Of a stretch of 64,000 bases of DNA, positions 1-8,289 are shown one piece after another. The DNA is taken from positions 62,001-126,000 of the forward strand of contig NZ_SCMP01000004.1 of the NCBI RefSeq assembly GCF_005502935.1, written 5' to 3'. The notes under the pieces are model-generated. The model was not told where the DNA came from. It ran no database searches and saw nothing but the letters and a program-made list of their open reading frames with translations. Source of the DNA: Pseudomonas sp. 2FG (GTDB lineage Bacteria > Pseudomonadota > Gammaproteobacteria > Pseudomonadales > Pseudomonadaceae). Numbering within the stretch: position 1 is the first letter of the stretch; each line of letters begins with the position of its first letter. A program made the position numbers and the translations under genes.

Positions 1-189
1 GTAGGTTTTCACCTGAATCCCCGGCAGATCGCGCTGCCACAACGGCACAGGCTTGGGCGAAATCCAGCGGTCACGCTCGCCCCACATCAGCAGCGTCGGC
101 GCCTTGATCGCCGCGACCGGCGCTGGCGTGCCATGCAGCTCCTCGCGGTTGACCTGCAGCAGTCCACGCGCGCCGCGGGCTGACGCCTA
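1..189 (-). pseudogene. 5'-truncated alpha/beta hydrolase fragment
   Basis: Read on the minus strand from base 186 to base 1 and open at the window edge. The frame encodes a segment typical of the C-terminal third of alpha/beta hydrolases: a strand followed by LLMWGERDRWISP, where the GxxD of the acid residue is normally found, then PLWQRDLPG. An in-frame TAG at 187-189 closes the frame upstream, and no ATG, GTG or TTG lies between it and the conserved motif, so the N-terminal two thirds with the nucleophile elbow are missing. The TetR gene ends three bases before that TAG. I infer a deletion or rearrangement that fused the remnant to the TetR 3' end. The rest of the gene lies outside the window. 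Confidence 0.7.
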
Positions 190-191
190 AC

Positions 192-866
192 CTAGGTTGT
201 GGGCGGGCACAGGGAGGCGATCAGCAGCTCGCTCAAGACCGCCTTGGCCTGTTCGATTTCTACCCGCGCGGCTGACCGGCCGAGCAGCTCCAAAGAAGCC
301 GCTTCCAGCGCCCAGATCAGCGCGCGATAGGTCAGCGGATCGCGCACACCGCTCGTACCCTCCAGGCGCTCCACCAGCAAACTCACCATTTCCAGATGCG
401 CGCGTTGCCGGTGCGGCGCCAGTGGGGAGTCCGCACGCAGCGCCTCTTCCTGCATCAGGCGGATGATCGGCCCAACCGCCAGGTGATAGTCGAAGAAGCA
501 GGTGACCATGTCGTGCAGCCAGGCTTGCGGGCTGCCGGCGGCGTTTTGCAGGTCGCGAAAGCGCGCCAGCAGCAGAAGCACTGCGGTCTGGTAGATGCCT
601 TCGAGCACCTCCATCTTGTTCGCGAAGTATTTATAGAAGGTCCGCCGCGACACCTTGGCCCCATCGAGCAGGTCATTTACCGTGGTATCCGCCAGCCCCT
701 TGCGGGCAAACAGCGGGATCGCCGCCAGCTGAATATTGATGCGCTGCAAATGCCCGACCAAGGGTCCATCACCCGACTCGCCCTGCTGCCGGGCGACCGC
801 ACCATAGCCGCCCAGATCCTCGAATACCGCCCGCACCGCCCCTTGCTCGGCTCGCTCCAACTCCAT
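192..866 (-). CDS. TetR/AcrR family transcriptional regulator
   Basis: A 224-residue protein with an N-terminal TetR helix-turn-helix: LFARKGLADTTVNDL, then VSRRTFYKYFANK, the classic recognition helix (about residues 45-80). An all-helical ligand and dimerisation domain follows with no specific match that I recognise. I chose the ATG at 866; an upstream extension to 995 is open but would overlap the divergent neighbour and has no plausible start context. It is divergent from the exported-protein gene at 958, so it may control that gene, itself, or the hydrolase once intact downstream. Its TAG stop lies inside a CCTAGG palindrome that recurs nearby. Ligand and target are unknown. Confidence 0.85.
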   Translation of the reverse strand: MELERAEQGAVRAVFEDLGGYGAVARQQGESGDGPLVGHLQRINIQLAAIPLFARKGLADTTVNDLLDGAKVSRRTFYKYFANKMEVLEGIYQTAVLLLLARFRDLQNAAGSPQAWLHDMVTCFFDYHLAVGPIIRLMQEEALRADSPLAPHRQRAHLEMVSLLVERLEGTSGVRDPLTYRALIWALEAASLELLGRSAARVEIEQAKAVLSELLIASLCPPTT

Positions 867-957
867 CGCGCATAACTCCCAACCTAGGCCTGGGTGACGG
901 CGCCACCCGAGCTGGTTACTCTTGGCACGCCCTCTCCCGCCGGAATCTTCCTTGCCG

Positions 958-1812
958 ATGAAGCTAACACGCCGCCTGCTCTGGCCGCTGGCCATCCTTT
1001 TGCTGGTCGTGGCGCGCGCGCTCCCGGCTGCCGAGCTGTTCTACCTGGGGCAGAAGATTCCGGATATTCAAAAACCCTGGACCAGTGCCGATTACCAGCA
1101 ACTGGTCGAGGCGTTGCAGAAGATCGACAGCACCCAGGTCAACGCCCTGCCACGGCGCAGTGGCGAATTCACCGGGCCGATCTATCGGCGCATGGTCAGC
1201 GAGGAGAATTTCCGCCCGCAGCTGAATATCTATGCGCCGCTGGAGTTGCGGCAAAACGGCGCCCGCGAGGTGCTGTTCCAGCTCAAGGAATTGATGCGTC
1301 TGTACTTCGACTTTCGCGCCGTACAGCAGCCTTATGGCGCCGAGGCGCTGGGGCTGATGACCTACTCGCTACGTCAGCAAGCGGTGCTGTTCACCCTCAC
1401 CACCGAGTTCTGGATGACCCTCTCGCAAGGCGAGCAGAGCAACCCCGTGCGGCTGCAGGGCCTGCAGGAAACCAAGGCAGCGGCGGCCATGCTGACCTCC
1501 AGCGCGCTGGATTACCTGGGCCTGACCAAGCAATTCGGCCGTGAGGATCTGGTGTTGTATGCCGCCGAGATCGGTAAGCAATTGCCGGAACTGTTCGTCC
1601 ACCTGAGTGCCGAAGTACGCCCGGAAATCCTCGCGCGAATCGCCCAGCTGATCAAGCAGCACCCCTATGCCGAGGTGCGCGCCAGCCTGGCCGAACTGCA
1701 ACCGGTACTGGCCGGAATCCAAGCCGATGTGGAAAAGCAACTGGCCCAGCCGCTGAAGGCCAATCACCAGATCGCGCCTAAGCTCGACCTGTCGGCGCCG
1801 CAGCTACCCTAG
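958..1812 (+). CDS. Exported protein of unknown function
   Basis: A 284-residue protein I do not recognise. The ATG at 958 gives an ideal signal peptide: basic MKLTRR, a hydrophobic run LLWPLAILLLVVA, then a signal-peptidase-like ALPAAE near residue 25. The mature part is mainly helical, without cysteines in visible motifs, and carries repeated Leu/Glu/Gln-rich segments. An in-frame TTG at 922 would add twelve residues ahead of the signal and is less likely. No strong ribosome site precedes either start. It is divergent from the TetR gene, with 91 bases between the start codons, which suggests shared regulation. It is probably periplasmic; the function is unknown. Confidence 0.75.
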   Translation: MKLTRRLLWPLAILLLVVARALPAAELFYLGQKIPDIQKPWTSADYQQLVEALQKIDSTQVNALPRRSGEFTGPIYRRMVSEENFRPQLNIYAPLELRQNGAREVLFQLKELMRLYFDFRAVQQPYGAEALGLMTYSLRQQAVLFTLTTEFWMTLSQGEQSNPVRLQGLQETKAAAAMLTSSALDYLGLTKQFGREDLVLYAAEIGKQLPELFVHLSAEVRPEILARIAQLIKQHPYAEVRASLAELQPVLAGIQADVEKQLAQPLKANHQIAPKLDLSAPQLP

Positions 1813-1853
1813 GTTGGGTAGCGCCTTTTTCCGCCGTTTCAGCGCAATAAGTT

Positions 1854-4595
1854 TCAGCGCAATAAACCCAGCCCCTTGGCCCGCGCCACCGCCTGAGTAC
1901 GCCGTTCGACGCCGAGTTTGCTGTTGATATGGCGGGCGTGGGTCTTGACCGTATGCAGGGAAATAAACAGCCGCTCGCTGATTTCCTGATTCGAACAACC
2001 CTGGGCGATCAGCTTCAACACCGCCAACTCGCGCGAGCTCAAGGCCTCTGCCGGAGCGCCGCTATCGATGCTCTCGGGCTCGCCATCGAACGCCGGCAAA
2101 TGCGCCAACAACGCCTCGCGCAGCGCACAAGAGGGGCGCGCCGCCAGCTGTTCACGCAACCACTCCGGTTGCTGCACGAGCAACTCATTGAAGGGTAACA
2201 AGCCACCACCTCCGGCCGCGTCCAAGCAACTGGCCAGCTGTTGCTGGGCCTCGCGCTCACGACCCGCGCCGCGCAACAGCAAGGTCAACTGAACCTGCGC
2301 GATGACCCCAAGCAACTGTCCACCGGCGGTTTGCGCACGCGCACTCAAGGCCCGCAAGCGACGCTCGGCGTCCGGCACCTGCCCCTGAATCCGCTCCAGG
2401 GCGGCGCGTTGTAATTCGATATGCAACGGCAACTGCGGGTGGTATTCCGGCGCCGCAGCCGCCTGCTCACCGCTGTAGGTTTCGGCCAGGCGCACCAACC
2501 AACTGCCCGCCAGTTCAGTCTGACCGCGCAGCAACCAGAGCTCGCATTTGACCAGGGTGATCATCGCCAGGTAGTAGATCGCCGGCACGTCCCAGATGTG
2601 CATCAACCGCTCCGCCTCGGCGAGCTGGGCGAAGGCTTCCGGCAAGCGCCCACTGCGCCCTTCCAGACCGGCCAGTACACAGTGACCAATCAGCAGACTG
2701 GTATCGCGACAGGCGCGCGCCTCCGCGATCCCGGCAGTTAGGCGGGCGCGCGCGGCCTCGGGTTGCAGCCGCAAGGTCAGTAGATAGCCTTCATACAAGG
2801 TCAGCCGGGCGCGCACCGCATACAGGCGTTGCGGCGCCAGGCCACGCAGGCATCCCAGGCCCTGGCGCACTTCCTCCTGCGCCCGCACCACCTCGCCACG
2901 CGCCTGCAGTACCCGCGCACGGTCGTAGTGCGCCAACGCCTCGAACAAGGGATTACCGACCCGCTGCGCCAGCTCCAGAGCATCGCGGTTGAGGCCGCGG
3001 GCGCGCCACAGATCGCCGCGCACTATCGCCAGGTTGGCCAAGGTCGACAGGCACATTAAACGCTGCCCGAAACGCTCCAGCGGTAGCGTCGCCAACGCCT
3101 CCCCGCAATACAACTCCGCGCGAACGCTATCGCCGCGGCCACGGGCAATCACGCCACTTAACGCCAGCCACTGCGCCAGCATCGAGCGCTGCGCCCTGGC
3201 CGAGGGCGCCGGTAGAAAACGTGACAACTGGCTCGCCAGCTCTTGCGCGGCGTCCAACTGGCAGGCCAACGCCAGCGCCCAGGCGTACAGCACAATCAAC
3301 CTCGGCGTGCTGCTCAGCAAACTCTCGGGCAGGTCCATTTTCCAGCGCAGCAGCATCGCCACATTCTGCTCGCCGAGCAGTTGCTCCTCGGAAAGACTCT
3401 GCACCAGGCTCGCCGCCACATCCGGCTGGCCGGCGCGCAGGGCCTGTTCTATGGCTTCATCGAGCAGGCCCTGGCTACTGAACCAACGACAGGCACGCAG
3501 GTGCAGGCTGGCCGCCGGTTGCGACACGGCCACGGCCGGGCGTGCCCGCAACAGGTCGGAAAACAGATGGTGATAGCGAAACCAGCGGCCCTGCTCATCC
3601 AGCGGCACCAGAAACACCTGATGCGCCTGTAGATGCTGGAGAATCGCGGCGCTGTCGTGGCCTTCGCGTACCGCATCGCAGAGCTCGACGCAAAAACGTT
3701 CGAGGAAGGCCGTGCCATACAGAAACGCTTGCACCTCGGCGCTCTGGCGCTCGATCACTTCTTCCAGCAGATAGTCGCGAATCAAACCATCGGCGCCGTG
3801 CAGTGAGTGCGCCAGCCCCTCTGCATCCCCCGCGTCCGAAGCCGCCAACAGCCACAGACGCAGCCCGGCGACCCAACCTTCGCTGCGCAGCAACAGACTG
3901 TCGAGGGCTTCGCCATGCAACTTGACGCCCTGGCTAGCGAGCAGTTCGCTGGACTCCTCGGCGGTCAGGCGCAAATCCTGCTCCTGCAACTCGAGCAGTT
4001 GCCGAGACAGACGCAGGCGGGCCAGATGCCAATCCGGTCGTTGCCGGCTGGTCACCAGCACCAGCAAACCTTCAGGTAGGTGATTGAGGAAGAATTGCAG
4101 GCAGCGATCCAGCACCGCGCCTTGCGCCAGATGGTAGTCGTCCAGCACCAGCAGCAGCGGCGTCGCCGGGTCGAGGCGCTGGGTCAGCTCATCGAGCAAA
4201 CCATCCAGCCACTCTTCGAAAGCAAACGGCTGGTGTCGCTGGCGCATTTTCAACAGCCCCAGCGCATCCTCACCCAGGCCGGGGAAAAACCGCTGCAGTC
4301 CCGCCAGCAGGCGCTCGAGAAAACGCCCGGGATCGCTATCCCTGCGGCTGAGACCAAGCCATAAGCTTTGCCACTGAGTCGGCAAGCGCTCACAGAATTC
4401 GATGGCTAGCGAGCTTTTACCAAACCCGGCCGGTGCGCTGATCAGCAGCAGGCGACCGGTCAACCCGGTCGCCAGCCGCTCGCACAAACGCGGCCGCAAC
4501 ACGTAACCGACAGGCAACGGTGGGCGAAAAAAACGCCCCTCAACTGCAGGAATGGCGGGATAGGTAAAGCCTTGCGAACTGGATAGGTCAGTCAT
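1854..4595 (-). CDS. MalT-type LuxR family transcriptional activator
   Basis: A 913-residue LAL-type regulator. Residues about 53-62 hold a Walker A box (SAPAGFGKSS), and LLLVLDDYHLA near 150 is the Walker B segment of an AAA/NB-ARC-like ATPase. A long helical TPR-like region occupies the middle, and the last 65 residues form a LuxR helix-turn-helix (SSRELAVLKLIAQG, then ISLHTVKTH). MalT and AlkS are the best-known relatives; such proteins activate transcription after binding an inducer and ATP. The start is ATG 4595, with a GTG one codon earlier and no clear ribosome site. It lies directly downstream of the DUF1302-DUF1329 genes on the same strand, beyond a terminator, so it plausibly controls them. 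Confidence 0.9.
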   Translation of the reverse strand: MTDLSSSQGFTYPAIPAVEGRFFRPPLPVGYVLRPRLCERLATGLTGRLLLISAPAGFGKSSLAIEFCERLPTQWQSLWLGLSRRDSDPGRFLERLLAGLQRFFPGLGEDALGLLKMRQRHQPFAFEEWLDGLLDELTQRLDPATPLLLVLDDYHLAQGAVLDRCLQFFLNHLPEGLLVLVTSRQRPDWHLARLRLSRQLLELQEQDLRLTAEESSELLASQGVKLHGEALDSLLLRSEGWVAGLRLWLLAASDAGDAEGLAHSLHGADGLIRDYLLEEVIERQSAEVQAFLYGTAFLERFCVELCDAVREGHDSAAILQHLQAHQVFLVPLDEQGRWFRYHHLFSDLLRARPAVAVSQPAASLHLRACRWFSSQGLLDEAIEQALRAGQPDVAASLVQSLSEEQLLGEQNVAMLLRWKMDLPESLLSSTPRLIVLYAWALALACQLDAAQELASQLSRFLPAPSARAQRSMLAQWLALSGVIARGRGDSVRAELYCGEALATLPLERFGQRLMCLSTLANLAIVRGDLWRARGLNRDALELAQRVGNPLFEALAHYDRARVLQARGEVVRAQEEVRQGLGCLRGLAPQRLYAVRARLTLYEGYLLTLRLQPEAARARLTAGIAEARACRDTSLLIGHCVLAGLEGRSGRLPEAFAQLAEAERLMHIWDVPAIYYLAMITLVKCELWLLRGQTELAGSWLVRLAETYSGEQAAAAPEYHPQLPLHIELQRAALERIQGQVPDAERRLRALSARAQTAGGQLLGVIAQVQLTLLLRGAGREREAQQQLASCLDAAGGGGLLPFNELLVQQPEWLREQLAARPSCALREALLAHLPAFDGEPESIDSGAPAEALSSRELAVLKLIAQGCSNQEISERLFISLHTVKTHARHINSKLGVERRTQAVARAKGLGLLR

Positions 4596-4760
4596 CACCC
4601 GGCTCTTGTCGTGGTGGCGTCATCGGGAGCGTGAACGTTCAGCAGCCTAGTCGCTTGGCCAACGCATTTGAAGCCCCATGACGGCATTACCTGGCAATTT
4701 GACTGTGATTGAGCCGCGAACATTCGCCGAGTAAATACCGGACAAAAAAACTGGACATTA

Positions 4761-4786
4761 AAAAACCGGCCCAAGGGCCGGTTTTT
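4761..4786. terminator. Bidirectional rho-independent terminator
   Basis: AAAAACCGGCCC pairs perfectly with GGGCCGGTTTTT around a two-base loop. It lies 19 bases after the DUF1329 stop and ends in a T run in that direction. It separates the DUF1302-DUF1329 transcript from the LuxR-type regulator gene. Confidence 0.9.
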
Positions 4787-4804
4787 ATGTCGCAAGAAGC
4801 GGGG

Positions 4805-6172
4805 TTAACGCACGCCAGCCTGACGCAAGGCTGCCGGGGTGTAATCGGTTTCCGAAGCGGTGTACTTGAAGTCGTAGGATTGTTTCTCCTCGTTCTTCAT
4901 CCCCAGCGCCAGGTAACGGCCGGACAGCAGGTCATAGAGGCTTTCCAGGGTGTACCACGGCACTTGCGTGTTGTAGTAGTACTGGGCATGGGCCTCAGCC
5001 ACACGCCAGAGCGTACCGCGACCGTCGTAATGATCGACCTCGGCAACTTGCCAGGTGTCCTCATCGAGGTAGAAGTCACGTTTGGCGTAAATGTGCCGCT
5101 CGCCCGACTTCAGCGTACCCACCACATGCCAGACGCGGTGCAGCTCGTAACGGGTCAGATCCTGGTTGATGTGGCCGGCCTTGATGAGGTCGCTGTACTT
5201 GAGCTTCGGTGAATCCAGACCGTAGCTGTTGTAAGGAATGTAGATTTCCTTCTTGCCTTCCAGCTTCCAGTCGTAGCGGTCCGGCGAGCCGTTGTACAAG
5301 TCGAAGTTATCGGAAGTCCGCAGACCGTCTGCTGCGGTACCCGGGCCGTCATAGGACACCTGCGGAGCACGGCGCACGCGACGCTGACCGGCGTTGTAGA
5401 TCCACGCCAGACGTGGCTCTTTAACCTGGTCGAGGGTCTCATGCACCAGCAACACGTTACCCGCCAACCGCGAAGGAGCGGTGACCCGCTGCTTGAAGTA
5501 GAACAGGATGTTGCTCTCCTTGCTCGCGTCGTAATCCTTCAGGTTGGCACGGAAGGTGAACTCGTCCTGGAAGTAGACCAGTGAGTACGAGCCATTCGGT
5601 TGCGGCGTCGCCTGCGTCACCAGACGGCGTACGCTACCACCGCGATAACGGGTGATATGGTTCCAGATCGCCTCTACACCGTTCTGTGGGATCGGGAAGG
5701 GATAGGCCTCTTTGAATTTATCCAGACCGTTACCACCCTGCACCAACACGGTAGTCGTCGCGTTAGCCTTGGCGGCAGCCGCTATATTGGCCGGAACATT
5801 CGCCGAACGATGGGTGGGGAATACCGGGATTTTGTAGCTGTCCGGGTAACGCTTGAACATCGCCAGCTGGCCAGGGGTCAGCTTGTCTTTGTACTGATCG
5901 ACGTTTTGCGCGGTGATGGTGAACAGCGCTTTCTCGCTGGCGAACGGATCGGCCAGGAAGCCCTTGCTATCCACGGCGCCGGCATTCTGCGGTAGGCCGC
6001 CGGTCCACGCGGGGATCGAACCATCGGCGTTACCGGCCATCTCGGCGCCCAGCGGAGTCAGGGTGGTGCCCAGCTTCGCGGCTTCGTCAGGAGACACGGC
6101 CGCCATCACACCGGTGGCCAGCAGGGACAGCGCCAGAGCGCCGGTTTGCAGCAGACTTTTTGTTGTTTTCAT
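4805..6172 (-). CDS. DUF1329 family periplasmic protein (LolA-like fold)
   Basis: A 455-residue protein with a Sec signal peptide (MKTTKSLLQ..LALSLLATGVMA, cleaved near VMA-AVS). Family knowledge places DUF1329 in the LolA/LolB-like structural group, which binds lipids in a half-barrel, so a role in carrying hydrophobic molecules through the periplasm is plausible. I chose ATG 6172, which stands nine bases after GAGGAAG; a second ATG two codons upstream is too close to it. The gene follows the DUF1302 gene by 31 bases, a pairing very common in Pseudomonas and other proteobacteria. The substrate is unknown. Confidence 0.88.
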   Translation of the reverse strand: MKTTKSLLQTGALALSLLATGVMAAVSPDEAAKLGTTLTPLGAEMAGNADGSIPAWTGGLPQNAGAVDSKGFLADPFASEKALFTITAQNVDQYKDKLTPGQLAMFKRYPDSYKIPVFPTHRSANVPANIAAAAKANATTTVLVQGGNGLDKFKEAYPFPIPQNGVEAIWNHITRYRGGSVRRLVTQATPQPNGSYSLVYFQDEFTFRANLKDYDASKESNILFYFKQRVTAPSRLAGNVLLVHETLDQVKEPRLAWIYNAGQRRVRRAPQVSYDGPGTAADGLRTSDNFDLYNGSPDRYDWKLEGKKEIYIPYNSYGLDSPKLKYSDLIKAGHINQDLTRYELHRVWHVVGTLKSGERHIYAKRDFYLDEDTWQVAEVDHYDGRGTLWRVAEAHAQYYYNTQVPWYTLESLYDLLSGRYLALGMKNEEKQSYDFKYTASETDYTPAALRQAGVR

Positions 6173-6203
6173 GTGCATAGTCTTCCTCAAAAATCCTGTC
6201 CGC

Positions 6204-8060
6204 TTAGAAGTTCACGCCGAAGCTGAGTGCGACGAAGTCACGATCGATCGAGGTGTTGTAGTCGCCACCGAAGAAGTCGGTGTAGGACAGGCTGCTCGTG
6301 TAGGTGTTCTGGTATTCGGCATCCAGACCCAGGCTGACGGCCTTGCTGCCTTCGTTGAAGATGCCATTGGCGCCATAACCATCGACATCATGGGACCAGG
6401 AGATGCTCGGCTTCAGATTGACACCGGCGAAGGCATCGTTGTAGTCCCAGATGGCACGAGCGCGATACCCCCAGGAGGTGGTGGTGACGAAGCCGTCATT
6501 TTCGCAGTATTTGCTGACGTTTTCAGCGGTTGCACTGCCAAGAGTGCCGGCGTTAAGCCCCTGGCAAGTCGGTAGACCGCCGAGAGTGCCATCCAGCGGG
6601 CCTGGGCCGTACACCGGATCTCTGCCATAACGAGCTTCCGAAGTGTGCTCCAACCCACCGACATGACTCACACCAATCTCGCCAACCAAGGTCAGACGCG
6701 AGGCGCCCATGACCTGATCGAAGAAATGGGTAAAGGTCGTTTGGAACTGTGTGATCTCTTTACGGCGATACCCATGCAGATCTTGGCCAGCTTGGCCATC
6801 CAGCACGGAAACATTGCCGAAACCAGGCAAAGGTGTAATACCGGCAAATAGGATGTCTGTGGTGTTCAGCTGTACCGGCGCATTCGGACGATAGCTGACC
6901 TCCCCGCTCCAGGCAGTACCCGTGGGCAGAGTGGTGGAGAAGCTCAAACCGTAGAGTCGGATGTCTTCGGGGTATTCAATGAAATACTTCGAGTTACCGG
7001 CAATCACCAATGGGCCTAGAGCCCCTGCCACGTTAGCAATGTTATAGCTGGCCTGCGGGGCTCCGGTGGCACTGAAGACCGGAGCACGGCTGTGGTAATT
7101 GATGAAGTAGGCACCAAACTCGGTATCCAGCGGCTCAGCGAAATAGCGCAGTGCAGTGCCCCATTGCCCGCTATCGTCTGCGTCACGATCTGGCCCACGG
7201 CGCACCAGAACACCCTCCTCATTTACATCCACACCCAATCTGGGCGCTAAAGCGAGAACGGCGGGAGGCAGGCTTGAGCGTTTACGCAATACACGCAGGT
7301 TGTCGTCGCAACCATCCGCCACGATATCCGGCTGGGCGAAGAAGGTACCGCAGTTATCCGTGACAGTCTGATCCCACTCCAACTGATAGAAAGCTTCAGC
7401 CGAGAGGTTCTCGGTCAGGCTCTGGGACACATAGAACATATTGACCGGAATCAGACCCTCTTTGATTTCGGCGCCTGGGCGACGGAACGCGGAAGCATCG
7501 ATGGGGTTGATCGAGTTGATCGAGTTACCGATAAAGGTACTTTCGCCCCAGCTCACCACCTGTTTGCCCAGGCGCACGGAGCCCGGCTGATCGGCGATAT
7601 CGTAGTTGTGATAGACAAAGGCATCGAGAAGCTGCGCGCCGGAAGATTTCGCGCCCTCTTTGCGGCCGTTGTCGTCGATGTCTTTGAACAGGCGGTGTTC
7701 GTCCTTCAGCTCGAAGTCGTACCAGTATTTGCCGCGCACGAACATACCGGTGTCGCCGTACTTCAGCTCGAGGTCATGAATACCCTTGAAGATTTTTGAG
7801 AAGGTCTCGCCCTTCTTGAAGTTCAGGTGCGAGTCGTCGGAAGTCTGCGACAGACCGTCCCCACCGTTATTCACCCCAATCAGATCCGGATCGGCACTGC
7901 GCGCCGACCAGCTAGCACCAACGGACAACGAGGAGTCGAATTGCCCTTCGATCTCCCCGATATTGAAAGTCACACCGAATGCCGGAGCGGCGAGAGTGGA
8001 TGCGAGACTGACGGCCAATGGCAGTCTTGCCAGACGCCAGAGCGGATTTGTTGTTGTCAT
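6204..8060 (-). CDS. DUF1302 family outer-membrane beta-barrel protein
   Basis: A 618-residue protein with a signal peptide (MTTTNPLWRLARLPLAVSL..PAFG). The N-terminal mature part contains FNIGEIEGQFDSSLSVGASW, and alternating aromatic strands continue to a C-terminal phenylalanine (SFGVNF), the recognition signal for outer-membrane barrel assembly. The family is predicted to form a porin-like or transport barrel. GGGGT eight bases before the ATG is a fair ribosome site. It is the first gene of the DUF1302-DUF1329 transcript. The long AT-richer leader upstream (8061-8236) should hold its promoter and any activator sites. Substrate unknown; hydrophobic compounds are an inference from the neighbouring CoA ligase and thiolase. 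Confidence 0.88.
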   Translation of the reverse strand: MTTTNPLWRLARLPLAVSLASTLAAPAFGVTFNIGEIEGQFDSSLSVGASWSARSADPDLIGVNNGGDGLSQTSDDSHLNFKKGETFSKIFKGIHDLELKYGDTGMFVRGKYWYDFELKDEHRLFKDIDDNGRKEGAKSSGAQLLDAFVYHNYDIADQPGSVRLGKQVVSWGESTFIGNSINSINPIDASAFRRPGAEIKEGLIPVNMFYVSQSLTENLSAEAFYQLEWDQTVTDNCGTFFAQPDIVADGCDDNLRVLRKRSSLPPAVLALAPRLGVDVNEEGVLVRRGPDRDADDSGQWGTALRYFAEPLDTEFGAYFINYHSRAPVFSATGAPQASYNIANVAGALGPLVIAGNSKYFIEYPEDIRLYGLSFSTTLPTGTAWSGEVSYRPNAPVQLNTTDILFAGITPLPGFGNVSVLDGQAGQDLHGYRRKEITQFQTTFTHFFDQVMGASRLTLVGEIGVSHVGGLEHTSEARYGRDPVYGPGPLDGTLGGLPTCQGLNAGTLGSATAENVSKYCENDGFVTTTSWGYRARAIWDYNDAFAGVNLKPSISWSHDVDGYGANGIFNEGSKAVSLGLDAEYQNTYTSSLSYTDFFGGDYNTSIDRDFVALSFGVNF

Positions 8061-8289
8061 CGACGCTACCCCATGTGTTTTTTGTTATGGATGGCGCTGA
8101 CTATAGCTACAAGGTGGTATCCGATGATCCATCTAAAGTGTGATTTGCGGCAGCCACCCACTCTGGCTCGCCGGTTGCGACCGATCAGTCAGTTCAGGAA
8201 GCCCCCAAGAAGGGAGCAGAGATAGCACTTAATGACCCAAGCGTTTGCTTGGCGGGGCGGCCGCACCGGCTGGGGGCGGCCGGATACGG
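8061..8289. promoter_or_regulatory. Intergenic region upstream of DUF1302 gene with hairpin
   Basis: This 229-base gap holds the presumed DUF1302 promoter region. It contains a near-palindrome GACCGATCAGTC (8178-8189), a possible operator, and a perfect hairpin CCAAGC-GTTT-GCTTGG (8237-8252) 37 bases downstream of the ligase stop, without a following T run. I could not assign a convincing -35/-10 pair. Confidence 0.4.
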
